64,000 bases of DNA from Geomesophilobacter sediminis (GTDB lineage Bacteria; Desulfobacterota; Desulfuromonadia; Geobacterales; Geobacteraceae), in the NCBI RefSeq assembly GCF_016458275.1, contig NZ_JAEMHM010000020.1:1-64000 (forward strand). The letters are read 5' to 3'. Positions within the stretch are counted from its first letter, which is position 1. Every line of letters begins with the position of its first letter. Shown here piece after piece: positions 26,505-35,727 of the stretch. Made by a program: the position numbers and the translations under genes. Below the pieces are notes generated by a model. It did not search any database and was not told the origin of the DNA. It saw only the letters and a list, made by a program, of their open reading frames with translations.

Positions 26505-27632
26505 ATGGCCAAGAGAAAAGGAAAGACAAACCTGTTGCATACGGTGCTGAGCCTGGAGACCGGCGGGCTCGAGAAAATGGTGGTGGACTTCGCCCAGCAT
26601 CTGGACCGGGAGCGGTACAACGTCGAGGTCTGCTGCTTCGATACGTTGGGAGCCCTGAGCGAGGAACTGGAGAGACAGGGAATCCGGGCGACCCTGCTGC
26701 AAAGAAACCAGAAACATTACGATGCCCTGTTTCCGCTGCGGCTTTCCAGGCTTCTCTGGGAGAAGAAGGTGCACATCCTCCACATGCACAGCGGCACGTT
26801 CTTCATCGGCACCCAAGCCGGCATCCTGACCGGAACGCCCCCCATGGTCTACACCGACCACGGCCGGCATTTCGTGGAACCGCGCCTGCTCCCGTTCATG
26901 GACCGCTTCTCTTCGCAGTTCGCCAGGAAGATCGTCGCGGTGTCAAAGGAGCTCCAAAGCTACCTGACCGAGATCATTCGCCTTCCCAGGGAGAAGGTGA
27001 TCACCATCAACAACGGGATCGACACCAGGAAGTTCAGCCGCCGCGATAAGCCCCGCCACCTCCTCGACGAACTGCGTATTCCCAGGGACCACGCGGTGGT
27101 GGGTACGGTCGGGCGTCTGGCCCAGGTCAAGGACCAGTTCTCACTGGTCAAGGCCTTCGCCCAGGCCCGGCAAAAACTCCCGGAAATGACCCTGTTACTG
27201 GTGGGAGACGGGCCGATGCGCGATGAACTGCAAGCCTGCGCCGTCGAACTGGAGGTTCAGGATCACGTCGTCTTCGCCGGCAATCGAAGCGACACCCACG
27301 ATATCTACAACCTGTTCGACGTTTTCATGCTGACCTCCCTTTCCGAAGGGACCTCGATTTCCCTTCTGGAGGCCATGGCATCGGGCGTGGTCCCCCTGGT
27401 TACCAACGTGGGCGGAAATCCGTCCCTGGTGCAGGACGGCCACAACGGGCTGCTGGTCGCTCCCAAGGACGTGGCGGCGATGGCCCAGGCAATCTGCTTC
27501 CTGGTGTCCGGCGCCGAAGTCAGGCGCCGCCTTTCGGCAAGTGCGGTGCAGACGGTGCAGGAAAACTACAGCATCGACCGGATGATCAGGGAGTACCAAG
27601 GGATGTACGAGGAGCTGATCCCCCCGGATTGA
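26505..27632 (+). CDS. GT4 family glycosyltransferase ending the EPS locus
   Basis: This 375-residue retaining GT-B enzyme shows the glycine loop LLHTVLSLETGGLEKMVVDF, the linker ITINNGIDTRKF, VGTVGRLAQVKDQ, and the donor-site EX7E in TSLSEGTSISLLEAMASG. It is close to the sugar transferase subfamily that accompanies PEP-CTERM/EpsH1-type EPS loci. A GTG at 26496 is an alternative start adding three residues; neither has a strong Shine-Dalgarno. Translation is probably coupled to the preceding acyltransferase. A strong terminator follows at 27701-27727. Confidence 0.9.
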   Translation: MAKRKGKTNLLHTVLSLETGGLEKMVVDFAQHLDRERYNVEVCCFDTLGALSEELERQGIRATLLQRNQKHYDALFPLRLSRLLWEKKVHILHMHSGTFFIGTQAGILTGTPPMVYTDHGRHFVEPRLLPFMDRFSSQFARKIVAVSKELQSYLTEIIRLPREKVITINNGIDTRKFSRRDKPRHLLDELRIPRDHAVVGTVGRLAQVKDQFSLVKAFAQARQKLPEMTLLLVGDGPMRDELQACAVELEVQDHVVFAGNRSDTHDIYNLFDVFMLTSLSEGTSISLLEAMASGVVPLVTNVGGNPSLVQDGHNGLLVAPKDVAAMAQAICFLVSGAEVRRRLSASAVQTVQENYSIDRMIREYQGMYEELIPPD

Positions 27633-27700
27633 TCAGCCAACGGCTGCACCGAAGAACGAGCGCAGCCCCCCTCCCCTCCGCTTCCAAGCTGCTAGACAAG

Positions 27701-27727
27701 AAAAGGCCCTGGTTATCAGGGCCTTTT
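27701..27727. terminator. Bidirectional rho-independent terminator
   Basis: An 11-bp perfect stem (AAAAGGCCCTG / CAGGGCCTTTT) with a 5-base loop (GTTAT) and A/T runs on both flanks. It lies between the end of the EPS locus (+) and the end of lon (-), and can stop transcription from both sides. Confidence 0.93.
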
Positions 27728-27762
27728 CGTTTGCGACACGGGGAATGATGAACGTCCGCCCC

Positions 27763-30180
27763 CTACTTCACCTTCCCCAAGGCGACCCGGTACACGTCCC
27801 GGTAATCCTTGGCAAAGTGCACCTCGATCCCTTCCTTGAGATAATCGGGGAGCTCAAAAAAGTCCGTGCGGTTGCCTTCCGGAAAGACCAGCACCTTCAG
27901 TCCGGCGCGCCGGGCGGCGATGGTCTTTTCCTTGACCCCGCCGATGGGAAGCACGCGCCCGGTCAGGGTGAGCTCGCCGGTCATCCCCAGCTTGGGGCGC
28001 ACGGCCTTGTCGCTCATCATGGAGATGAGGGCGGTCGCCATGGTCACCCCCGCGGACGGACCGTCCTTCGGGGTGGCGCCGGCCGGGACATGAAGGTGCA
28101 CGAAGTGGGTGTCGAAATAGTCCTCCGGCGCACCGTACTCCTTAAGGTGCGCCATCACATAAGAATAGGCGATCTCGGAGCTCTCCACCATGACGTTACC
28201 GAGCTGGCCGGTCTGGCGGAACCCCTTCCCTTTGCTCGGCATGGCAGCCGCCTCGATGGGGAGCGTCGCACCGCCCATGCTGGTCCAGGCCAGACCGGTG
28301 ACCACACCGGGCACCCCCTCGAATACTTCCTCGGTGGTGAAGACCGGCTGGCCGAGGAGCCCGGGGAGGTCCTTTTTGGTAACGACCATCGGCTCGGAAC
28401 GCCCTGCGGCGAAATCGCGCGCCGCCTTGCGCATCAGCTTCTTGATCCGGTTTTCCAACGTCCGCACCCCCGCCTCCCGCGCCCACCCGTCGATCAGGGC
28501 CGCCAGCGCTTCCTTGCGTAAGGTCACCTGCCCCGGTTTGAGCCCATGATTCTTCAGCGCCTTGGGTATCAGATACTTCCGGGCGATCTCCATCTTCTCC
28601 TCGAGCACGTACCCCGAGAGCCGGATCACCTCCATGCGGTCCAGAAGCGGCCCCGGTATGGTATCCAGCTGGTTGGCGGTGGCTATGAAGAGGACGTTGG
28701 AGAGATCGAAGGGAACGTCCAGGTAGTGATCGCGGAAGGTTCCATTCTGCTCCGGATCGAGCACCTCCAGAAGGGCCGAGGCCGGGTCCCCCTGGAACGA
28801 GGCGCCGATCTTGTCGATCTCGTCCAGCATCAGGACCGGGTTCGAGGTCCCGGCGCTCTTCATCGCCTGGATGAACTTGCCGGGCATGGCACCGATATAG
28901 GTGCGCCGATGCCCCTTGATCTCGGCCTCATCCCGCATGCCACCGAGGGAAAACCGGTAGAAGGTGCGCCCCAGCGCGTCGGCAATGCTCTTGCCGACCG
29001 ACGTCTTGCCCACCCCCGGCGGCCCAACCAGGCAAACGATGGAACCGGAGATGTCCCCCTTCATTTTCCCCACCGAAATGAACTCCAGGATCCGATCCTT
29101 CACGTCGGAAAGCCCGTGATGATCACGGTCCAGGATGCGGCGCGCCTTGTCCAGGTTGTAGGAGTCCCGGCTGAATTTCCCCCAGGGGAGGATGGTGAGC
29201 CAGTCGAGGTAACCGCGGGTCACGTGATACTCGGGCGATGCCGGCTCCAGGAGGCGCAGCTTCTCGATCTCCTCGGTGACCGTCCGGTGCGCCTCCGGAT
29301 TCAACTTCAGCTCCTTGAGCCGCGCCTCGAATTTCTCGATCTCGGAGGTCTTTCCCTCCTTTTCGAGCCCCAACTCCTTCTTGATCGCCTTCAGCTGTTC
29401 GCGCAGGAAAAATTCACGCTGCTGGGCGCTGATTTTCTCCTCGATCTGTTTGGTGATCTTGGTCTGGAGCCGCGAGACTTCGAGCTCCTTCTTGAGCAAG
29501 GTGAGCACCAGGTCAAGCCGCTTGCGAACGTCGAAGAGTTCCAGCACCTGCTGCAGTTCCTGGCCCTCCGCCGTGGTGAGGTTGGCCGCGAAGTCGGCGA
29601 GTTTTCCCGGATCGTCGAGGCTGGAACGGTTCAGGAACAGCTTGATCTCCTCCGAATAGAGCGGGTTGATCTGCACCAGCTCCTTGAGCGTGGAAAGAAC
29701 CGCCATCGAGAAGGCCTTCAGTTCCGCGTTGACCGATAGCTCGGTCCCGTATTGGTACTCGACCCGCGCCAGATACCCTTCCGGCGTCTCCGAAAGATCA
29801 ACGATCGTGAAACGCTCCAGGGTGTTAACCAGGATCTGGGCACTGTCGTCATCGAGATGCAGGACCTTGACGATCTTGCCGGCCACGCCGACGCGGTGCA
29901 GGTTTTCAGCGGTATCACCCTTGTCCGGCTCGCGCGCCAGGACAAAACCCAAGGCGTGAGTGGCATCATCCAGCGCACGCTTAACCGCGAGGACCTGATG
30001 CGGCTCGTTGAGGACCATGGGGACCAGCAGGTTGGGAAATGCCGGACGGGGGCGCAGCGGTATCAGGTTCAGAGTGGGAGGAAGCACCTCAGAGGCAAGT
30101 ACTATCCCCCCCTGTTCTTCGCCGGCCGGAGCGTGACCGTTGATTTCGGCATCGATTACTTTGGCATCAGGTTCACTCAT
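27763..30180 (-). CDS. lon: ATP-dependent protease Lon
   Basis: This 805-residue cytoplasmic AAA+ serine protease degrades misfolded and regulatory proteins. An N-terminal LON substrate-binding domain (LNLIPLRPRPAFPNLLVP) is followed by a long coiled-coil (QLKAIKKELGLEKEG), the ATPase with Walker A GPPGVGKTSVGKS and Walker B PVLMLDEIDKIG, and the protease domain with the catalytic serine in PKDGPSAGVTMA (about residue 707) and the lysine in IGGVKEKTIAA. Length and motifs are those of a complete LonA enzyme. AGGAG lies before the ATG and a good sigma-70 promoter is just upstream. It is transcribed alone, opposite to the EPS locus. Confidence 0.97.
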   Translation of the reverse strand: MSEPDAKVIDAEINGHAPAGEEQGGIVLASEVLPPTLNLIPLRPRPAFPNLLVPMVLNEPHQVLAVKRALDDATHALGFVLAREPDKGDTAENLHRVGVAGKIVKVLHLDDDSAQILVNTLERFTIVDLSETPEGYLARVEYQYGTELSVNAELKAFSMAVLSTLKELVQINPLYSEEIKLFLNRSSLDDPGKLADFAANLTTAEGQELQQVLELFDVRKRLDLVLTLLKKELEVSRLQTKITKQIEEKISAQQREFFLREQLKAIKKELGLEKEGKTSEIEKFEARLKELKLNPEAHRTVTEEIEKLRLLEPASPEYHVTRGYLDWLTILPWGKFSRDSYNLDKARRILDRDHHGLSDVKDRILEFISVGKMKGDISGSIVCLVGPPGVGKTSVGKSIADALGRTFYRFSLGGMRDEAEIKGHRRTYIGAMPGKFIQAMKSAGTSNPVLMLDEIDKIGASFQGDPASALLEVLDPEQNGTFRDHYLDVPFDLSNVLFIATANQLDTIPGPLLDRMEVIRLSGYVLEEKMEIARKYLIPKALKNHGLKPGQVTLRKEALAALIDGWAREAGVRTLENRIKKLMRKAARDFAAGRSEPMVVTKKDLPGLLGQPVFTTEEVFEGVPGVVTGLAWTSMGGATLPIEAAAMPSKGKGFRQTGQLGNVMVESSEIAYSYVMAHLKEYGAPEDYFDTHFVHLHVPAGATPKDGPSAGVTMATALISMMSDKAVRPKLGMTGELTLTGRVLPIGGVKEKTIAARRAGLKVLVFPEGNRTDFFELPDYLKEGIEVHFAKDYRDVYRVALGKVK

Positions 30181-30208
30181 GATATATGCTCCTGTCCTGT
30201 TTTAGGGG

Positions 30209-30237
30209 AACCTAAGCACCCGACCAGTAAATGTCAA
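30209..30237 (-). promoter_or_regulatory. Predicted sigma-70 promoter of lon
   Basis: On the - strand, TTGACA (30237-30232) is separated by exactly 17 bp from TAGGTT (30214-30209). The expected start near 30202 gives a leader of about 20 bases before the lon ATG. No heat-shock (sigma-32) consensus was recognised. Confidence 0.6.
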
Positions 30238-30335
30238 CCTGCCACAGTCACAGCTATCTACGACCATTGATTTGCCGTCGATCAGCAAAATGCAATTGCT
30301 GTAGCGGCCGGTCGTTGTGTTGCCAGATTCACTTC

Positions 30336-30364
30336 TTGACTTCCCAACCCGAGTTTCCTACTGT
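30336..30364 (+). promoter_or_regulatory. Predicted sigma-70 promoter of the PfkB kinase gene
   Basis: TTGACT (30336-30341) and TACTGT (30359-30364) are separated by 17 bp, about 45 bases before the ATG at 30408. It is divergent from the lon promoter. Confidence 0.55.
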
Positions 30365-30407
30365 TCGCAAAGAATAGCCACACAAACCAGAAAGACAGGA
30401 GAAGGAG

Positions 30408-31400
30408 ATGACCGGCAACGCAGCCAAGCCGATAGCGTCGCAGGTTGCCTATGACGTGATTGGCCTGGGGGTAAGTACCCTCGATCTCTTGATGGTGGTG
30501 GACGAGTTGCCCGGAGCGGAACTCGTGCAGCAGGCACGGGCCTCATTGCTTCAAGGTGGGGGACCGGTCGCCACGGCAATGGTCACCCTGGCACGGCTTG
30601 GCGCCCGCATCGCCATGATCGACCGGCTCGGAGATGACTGGCGGGGAAACCTGATCCTCGATGAATTCCAGCGGGAAGGGGTCGATACCCGCCATATCTC
30701 AAGGGAGCCCGGAGGCACCTCCTCAATCGCCACCATCCTGGTACGCCGGCGCGACGGAGCGCGGACGATCGTCTATCAACCCGGCGATGCCGGTGCGGTC
30801 GACCCCGCCCTGCTTCCGGAACCGGCGATCCGATCGACGGGGATCCTGCACCTTAACGGCCGCCACCTCCAGGCCTGCCTGCAGGCCGCGCGGCTGGCCC
30901 GCCGGCAGGGGGTCCTGGTATCGTTTGACGGCGGGGCCCACCGCTACACCCCGGAGCTGGTGCCCCTGCTGGAAAACACCGACCTCTGCATCGTCGCCCG
31001 GCAATTTGCCAGCGCCTTCTCGGGAGAAGCGGCCATCGACCGCTGCGCCGAATCCCTGCTAAAGACCGGCCCCCGCATCGTCGTGATCACCGCCGGTGCG
31101 GATGGGAGCTGGGTCCGCACCAGGGAGGGCGACTCCTTCCACCAGCCCGCAATGCTCACCAAGAAAACGGTCGACACCACCGGTGCCGGAGATGCCTACC
31201 ACGGGGGCTTCCTCTACGGCATCTCCCGGAACTATCCCCTCAAGGAATGCGCCCTGCTGGCATCCGCCGTAGCCGCCCTCAACACCGGAGCCCTGGGCGG
31301 ACGTTCCGCCCTCCCCTCTTTGGATCAGGCGCGACAATTCCTCCGGGAGCGGGGCTTTACCTCCCGTCTCCATGACCACGGCAATTACATCTTGACATAG
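30408..31400 (+). CDS. PfkB family sugar/nucleoside kinase
   Basis: This 330-residue ribokinase-family kinase shows the first PfkB signature near residue 45 (LLQGGGPVATAMVTLARLG) and the second near 255 with the catalytic aspartate (DTTGAGDAYHGGFLYGI). The anion-hole GAGD is intact, so it should phosphorylate a sugar or a similar alcohol with ATP. The substrate cannot be assigned, as neighbours give no clue. AAGGAG sits immediately upstream of the ATG. It is a single-gene unit divergent from lon. Confidence 0.9.
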   Translation: MTGNAAKPIASQVAYDVIGLGVSTLDLLMVVDELPGAELVQQARASLLQGGGPVATAMVTLARLGARIAMIDRLGDDWRGNLILDEFQREGVDTRHISREPGGTSSIATILVRRRDGARTIVYQPGDAGAVDPALLPEPAIRSTGILHLNGRHLQACLQAARLARRQGVLVSFDGGAHRYTPELVPLLENTDLCIVARQFASAFSGEAAIDRCAESLLKTGPRIVVITAGADGSWVRTREGDSFHQPAMLTKKTVDTTGAGDAYHGGFLYGISRNYPLKECALLASAVAALNTGALGGRSALPSLDQARQFLRERGFTSRLHDHGNYILT

Positions 31401-31540
31401 AAATATTTGAATGTAATGTACAACAAACCAGGATCATCCGAGGGGAGTGCCCGAACCCCATCCTCACCCCGGCCCTCCTGTTGAAAGGGAGGGAGGAAAC
31501 TGGATTCAGGTATGTCAGCAAAACAAGAGGTGAAAAGCAG

Positions 31541-31849
31541 ATGAAGCAGCAGGAACTGATCAAGAGAATGGCGGGGAAGAATCCGCCGACGGTGGTCGAC
31601 GTACGTACGGGAATCGAATTCAAACGGGGGAGAATCCCCGGGGCGCTGCATGCACCGGGTTGGAGAATTTTCCTGGGGCTTTCCCGGATCCCGGCGGACC
31701 GGCAGACCGAGCTGGTGGTATTGTGCGAACTCGGCCCCAGAGCGCAGATCGCCAAAAGCGTGCTGACCGCGTACGGGTACCGGAACGTGGATCTGCTGGA
31801 GGGACACATGGCAGCGTGGCGCCAGGCAGGACACCCGCTGGAGCGGTAG
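31541..31849 (+). CDS. Small single-domain rhodanese-like protein
   Basis: This 102-residue rhodanese domain has VVDVRTGIEFKRGRIPGALHAP at the N-terminus and the active-site loop VLCELGPRA with cysteine C62 as the persulfide-carrying residue, then GYRNVDLLEGHMAAWRQAG. Such proteins transfer sulfane sulfur, for example from thiosulfate, or act as sulfur carriers. There is no signal peptide, so it is cytoplasmic. ATG 31541, with AGGTGA upstream, is preferred over an ATG 60 bp earlier because the added residues do not match the family. Confidence 0.88.
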   Translation: MKQQELIKRMAGKNPPTVVDVRTGIEFKRGRIPGALHAPGWRIFLGLSRIPADRQTELVVLCELGPRAQIAKSVLTAYGYRNVDLLEGHMAAWRQAGHPLER

Positions 31850-31953
31850 GGGGAGGTCCGCCCCCCTGGCGTATGAAGCTGGAGCTGCACCGAGAAGGTG
31901 CCTTCCCGGGTGGACCATGGGAACGAGGTGCCCCCTTATCACCGCCTTCGGCG

Positions 31954-31980
31954 GATCGCGCCCGGAAGGGCGCTCCCACA
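31954..31980. repeat. REP-like palindromic element (type A, single)
   Basis: A single copy of the extragenic palindrome: ATCGCGCCCGGAAGGGCG followed by CTCCCACA, lying between the convergent rhodanese gene and the large - strand gene. The family is described under the 37501-37567 pair. Confidence 0.75.
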
Positions 31981-32035
31981 GGGTAAGCCTTGGGATCAGC
32001 TGGAATTAGACGCTAAAATCCTTTCCCGCTGCCGT

Positions 32036-34189
32036 CTAGCAGACCTGCCGGCGGCCGAGATAGGCGGCGAAGCTCCGCTCCGCAATGGCGATGAATAACG
32101 GTATCCGGCTGAGCGGCATCGTTTCGTCGGCAACGGCGCAGGCGACGTGATACATGCTGGACCAGGGAAGGGGCGGGTTTTTGGAGGCTTTCAGCCACCC
32201 CGCAGCCAAGGTAAGCCGCTCCAGCCACACCCCGCGCTTTTTCTCAAGAATCCCGTCGAGAATCCGGGCAACCGCCGCCGACGGATCGAGTTGGGCCTTC
32301 TTTTTCTGCGACGCCGCTATCTCCCGCTCCAAGGCCGCGTCGTCTTCGAACCAGGAATGGGCAAACGGCAGCGCCGGCCAGTTTGCCGAGTCCGCGAGGG
32401 CGTCGGCACCGGTCGTAATCCCACCCTTTGCCGAGGCATTCCCGATTTCCGCTCCCAACCCCTCCAAGTCCCGACGCGCATTGAAGCCAACCGCCCGCCA
32501 TTGATCGCACCCCAAAAGCTCCGCAATGTGAACCAGCCAAAAGCTCGAGGTACTCCCCTGCCGGGCCCCGTCCGACAGTGCCTGGCAGACCCGGTGGTCC
32601 AAATACTCACGCGGCGTCTCGACAAAAAATGCCTGGCGTTTTATCTCCCCGAGGAACTCCTTGAGTTCCCGGCGGTTCTTCAGGTGAAGCACAAAAGCAT
32701 CCGCCACGCCTACTCCCTGTTTGAGGAGCAGCGCGCTGCTGAGAAATCCCCTGCCGTTGGGCGTAATCACCTGGAAGGACTGGGCGCCGGAGCCATCGAT
32801 GGTCGATGCGTAGACGGAAAGATCCGGGTGCATCGGAAGTCGGGCGCATTCCACCCGGGCCCGGCGCGCGTTGGCAATCGCCACATCGACGTTCTTCCTG
32901 ATCCCGACCGGGAGCCAGTTCCGCGAGACGATCAGCCGGCGCAGCGTTTCCCCCGTGATCTTCTCGCCCTCCCCTTCCGCAAGCATGCGGGAGACGCCGA
33001 GCCGTACCTCGTGGCGGGGATGGAACAGCATCAGCGCGGCTATGTCGCGGATCAAGGCGCTTTCCGAGCCGAGCAGCTTTGCCGTGATGTTGATCTGCAT
33101 CTCAGGCTGGCCCAGCGCGAAGATCTGCAGCAGGATCTCGATCCCTTCAAAGGGCGAGGAGAGCCCCAGCGCCGCGATACTGCGCGAGATCCCTTCCATC
33201 GCCTCATCCTCGGAACTTTCCAGGACCCCGGACACCTCGGCCAACCGGACCATCCGGTTGGTGTTCGCCTCCAGCAGGACCGGAAGCACCTCGATCCTGC
33301 TGTGCAAGACGGCATGAGAGACCGCGGCGCAAAAGTACGGATCAGCCCCCTCCCGGAAAACGTGACGGGCCAGAGCGTGCTGCAACTGGTCCAGCGCTTG
33401 GCGTGCCTGGGGGCGGTCCCGCTCGATTTCGCAACGCAGCAGCTCCAAGGTATCTTCCAGCAGGATCATAGCAGCATCGATCGCTGCCTGGTCGGAAGGG
33501 AGTTGCGCCCCCTGTTCGGCGAGAAGCTTGGCGAATTCTTCTTCGACGCCGGTGTCCTCAAGGAGGTACCGGCGCAACCGGTCCTGCAGGGCGCTGTTCC
33601 GAACATTCCGGCGGGGGTCGGAGCGCAGATATTCCTCGAAGATGCCGCGGATGCCGGGGAGCGTTGCCGTGATGGAAGCGGGCGGTATCCCCTCTCCCAC
33701 CGAGTGAGTCCAAAGAGGATTTCCGCCCCCCTCTACCGCCGTCTCTGCCCTGGCGCCAGGATAAACCGGCTCGCGCATCACCATTCCGGGCCTTGGGAAG
33801 GGTTTCCCGGCGTAAGGCACACCGGTGAATTTTTTCCAAACAGCTTTGTAACGGCGGTACATCGCACGCAGCCAGGAATGCTCGGTATTCACCATCTCGA
33901 CGAACATTTCGAGAAGCTCTTCGGCGTAAGGCGCCGGAGTCATGTTCAGATCCAGCATCGGTCCGGCCAGCGGCTCGTCCGAATCGAAACCAAAGCTGAT
34001 CAGCGCTTTTTTTCTCGCCTTGCCGTCCAGGACGAAGATGCTCACCTTGCGACAATCGCAGCCGGGATGGGTGCAATAGCATTCCACGAACCGGTAGGTT
34101 CCCTTCGGGACACGACCAAGGCGTCGGTCCAGAACCAACGTCATGATCGGCTCGGCTGCATCGGGAAAAATCATCTGGTAAGGCTGCAT
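32036..34189 (-). CDS. Large protein of unknown function with an N-terminal cysteine motif
   Basis: I do not recognise this 717-residue protein. There is no signal peptide or membrane segment. Near residue 38 a compact cysteine/histidine motif (CYCTHPGCDCRK) could bind zinc. The region ~60-110 (FDSDEPLAGPMLDLN) precedes a long, mainly helical middle (about 180-470) with HEAT-like segments such as SALIRDIAALMLFHPRHEVRL. The C-terminal third has no recognisable feature. The ATG lies 55 bp downstream of the NlpC/P60 gene on the same strand, so the two may be co-transcribed. Codon use is like that of its neighbours, and the reading frame is intact over more than 2 kb, so the gene is real. Confidence 0.85.
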   Translation of the reverse strand: MQPYQMIFPDAAEPIMTLVLDRRLGRVPKGTYRFVECYCTHPGCDCRKVSIFVLDGKARKKALISFGFDSDEPLAGPMLDLNMTPAPYAEELLEMFVEMVNTEHSWLRAMYRRYKAVWKKFTGVPYAGKPFPRPGMVMREPVYPGARAETAVEGGGNPLWTHSVGEGIPPASITATLPGIRGIFEEYLRSDPRRNVRNSALQDRLRRYLLEDTGVEEEFAKLLAEQGAQLPSDQAAIDAAMILLEDTLELLRCEIERDRPQARQALDQLQHALARHVFREGADPYFCAAVSHAVLHSRIEVLPVLLEANTNRMVRLAEVSGVLESSEDEAMEGISRSIAALGLSSPFEGIEILLQIFALGQPEMQINITAKLLGSESALIRDIAALMLFHPRHEVRLGVSRMLAEGEGEKITGETLRRLIVSRNWLPVGIRKNVDVAIANARRARVECARLPMHPDLSVYASTIDGSGAQSFQVITPNGRGFLSSALLLKQGVGVADAFVLHLKNRRELKEFLGEIKRQAFFVETPREYLDHRVCQALSDGARQGSTSSFWLVHIAELLGCDQWRAVGFNARRDLEGLGAEIGNASAKGGITTGADALADSANWPALPFAHSWFEDDAALEREIAASQKKKAQLDPSAAVARILDGILEKKRGVWLERLTLAAGWLKASKNPPLPWSSMYHVACAVADETMPLSRIPLFIAIAERSFAAYLGRRQVC

Positions 34190-34244
34190 GCTCAGAGAGA
34201 ACCCTCCAAGAAAATCCGGATAAGAGGTGGACTGCCGGCGGGAA

Positions 34245-35024
34245 TCAGACTACCCGCTTCGCCCCTAAAAACCTGGAGCGATAGTAACCGGAATTCATGT
34301 CGGAAACCGTCACCTCCCCCTTCCCCGACGAGGCGTGGATCATTTTCCCGTCGCCGAGATAGATCCCGACATGGGACGGATAGGAGGCGTAGGTGCGGAA
34401 AAAGACCAGGTCCCCCTTGCGCAGTTCGGAAGCAGGCACCTCGGTGCCGACCTGGATCTGCTCCCGCGCGGTGCGCGGGAGATCGACCTGGTGCTCCTGG
34501 AAAACCTGCTGCACGAAGCTGGAACAGTCGATGCCATTCGGACCTTCGCCGCCGAAGCGGTACGGAGTGCCGAGGAAACGCGCCGCGGTCTGCTGAATGG
34601 AATCAGCATCCCCGGAAACCGGCGCAGACTGGGGCGAAACGGCCGCCGTTGCCGCATTGTTGGCAGCGCCCGATGCGACGTTCGATACGACCGAGGGCGC
34701 GGATCCCGGCGCACCCGGAGCGCCGGTAACGCCGCGCAGCAGCCCGGAGATCAGGTTGGGGAGGGGATCGGCCCCCGGTTGGGACGTGCCGTCGTCGACG
34801 TGGCCAAGGCCCAGGGAGCTTTGCAGCATCTCAAGGCGGAGGACTTCCATCATGGCGCGCTGGGGATCCGCCGCAGCGCCGGTCGGAGACGTTGCCGTTC
34901 CGTTCAGGCGGTCCAGGAGCGATTCAAATGCAGAGGCGGATGAACCGGCAGCACCGGGGTTCCGCACTGAACTGTTGTCGATCAAGAGATCCGGGTATTT
35001 CCCCTGAACTGAAGCAATGGTCAT
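34245..35024 (-). CDS. NlpC/P60 family cysteine peptidase without signal peptide
   Basis: This 259-residue protein has a low-complexity N-terminal ~140 residues rich in Ala, Gly, Pro and Ser, with a helical segment (AMMEVLRLEMLQSSLG), and then a complete NlpC/P60 domain. The catalytic set is visible: C167 in GIDCSSFVQQVF, H218 in PSHVGIYLG and H230 in KMIHASSG. The family cleaves D-glutamyl-diaminopimelate or related peptidoglycan cross-bridges. No signal peptide is seen, so export by another route (for example a flagellar-type system) or a cytoplasmic role has to be considered. ATG 35024, with GAGGA upstream, is preferred over an upstream in-frame start whose added residues look non-coding. 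Confidence 0.85.
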   Translation of the reverse strand: MTIASVQGKYPDLLIDNSSVRNPGAAGSSASAFESLLDRLNGTATSPTGAAADPQRAMMEVLRLEMLQSSLGLGHVDDGTSQPGADPLPNLISGLLRGVTGAPGAPGSAPSVVSNVASGAANNAATAAVSPQSAPVSGDADSIQQTAARFLGTPYRFGGEGPNGIDCSSFVQQVFQEHQVDLPRTAREQIQVGTEVPASELRKGDLVFFRTYASYPSHVGIYLGDGKMIHASSGKGEVTVSDMNSGYYRSRFLGAKRVV

Positions 35025-35496
35025 TTTTCGTTTCCTCTGACGTGAGCAGAGCACCCACGAGCGGCCCAAACAAGACCAGCTCCTGAGGCGCAATTTTGAC
35101 GACGAGTCAAAGCTTCGTCATTTTTGGCAGGCAAAAGCCCCCGGTTTGGCGCGGTCCGGGCTTTTGCCTCAAAACATAAAAAAGCATGAATTTCCAGCGC
35201 ATTACGTCGCCAACGGCGAACGCATCCGGCAGTCCGGCAGCCCCTTGTTCAGGAATCGTGGGTGTCACGGGAACAACAGAGCCATGGCTTTTCTGAATAA
35301 CCACTATTGCGTCTGCAATTTTTCTGCCCAACTTGCCACGAAAAACACGGAGAAAGTTGGCTGCCCCCTTGCCTAACACCTCAGCAGATGGGTGGTTCAA
35401 AGACAGAAAACAAAAAAGTGCCCCCGATTCCATCGGCAGGCACTTTTTCAGTACTGCAACCAAGGCTGATTCACCCTTGGCTATGTAGCAACCCAA
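35025..35496. other. Gene-poor stretch with hairpins upstream of the NlpC/P60 gene
   Basis: No supported gene. The open frames here run through two strong hairpins and give no recognisable protein. A stem of 12 bp (AGGCAAAAGCCC 35129-35140 with GGGCTTTTGCCT 35158-35169) contains a nested CCGG/CCGG pair. A second terminator-like hairpin is at 35413-35448. A segment near 35335-35360 (CTCCGTGTTTTTCGTGGC on the - strand) looks like degenerate intergenic repeat sequence. Confidence 0.5.
35413..35448. terminator. Bidirectional rho-independent terminator candidate
   Basis: AAAAAGTGCC (35413-35422) pairs with GGCACTTTTT (35439-35448), and inside it CCGAT pairs with ATCGG. The A and T runs on both sides make it usable in either direction. 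It lies just after the small - strand gene ending at 35497. Confidence 0.75.
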
Positions 35497-35727
35497 TCAC
35501 CCCCGGTGACAGAGGATGAATTTTGCCGCCCGTATCTTGGGGGTGTCTCTGAGCAGGGAGGCACTTTCGTCCCGGACAATCCTTCTCAACTCACCATCAG
35601 CTGCCGAGCTGAGCCGTTTGATGTAGCAGATGGTTTTTGCATTGCTACGTTCGATCCGCCGTCCATGCTTCACCACAAGATTTTGGAGTTTCCCCACCCA
35701 GCTTTTTGCGATTTTGCTCCATTGCAT
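35497..35727 (-). CDS. Small basic hypothetical protein
   Basis: This 76-residue basic open frame (MQWSKIAKSWVGKLQNLV to AAKFILCHRG) is not recognised. It is supported by a good ribosome-binding site, GGAGG eight bases before the ATG, and by a terminator hairpin directly after its stop. No membrane segment or signal is present. An open frame on the opposite strand (35506-35892) covers the same DNA but lacks a comparable ribosome site, so I favour the - strand. It may also be non-coding or a decayed gene. Confidence 0.35.
   Translation of the reverse strand: MQWSKIAKSWVGKLQNLVVKHGRRIERSNAKTICYIKRLSSAADGELRRIVRDESASLLRDTPKIRAAKFILCHRG

Noticed and set aside
27745-29739. Long open frames on the + strand opposite lon, and similar ones opposite fdnG (51129-53627) and the M16 gene.
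   Set aside because: They are reading-frame shadows of GC-rich genes: no ribosome sites, repetitive composition and no recognisable domains, whereas the opposite strand encodes complete known proteins.
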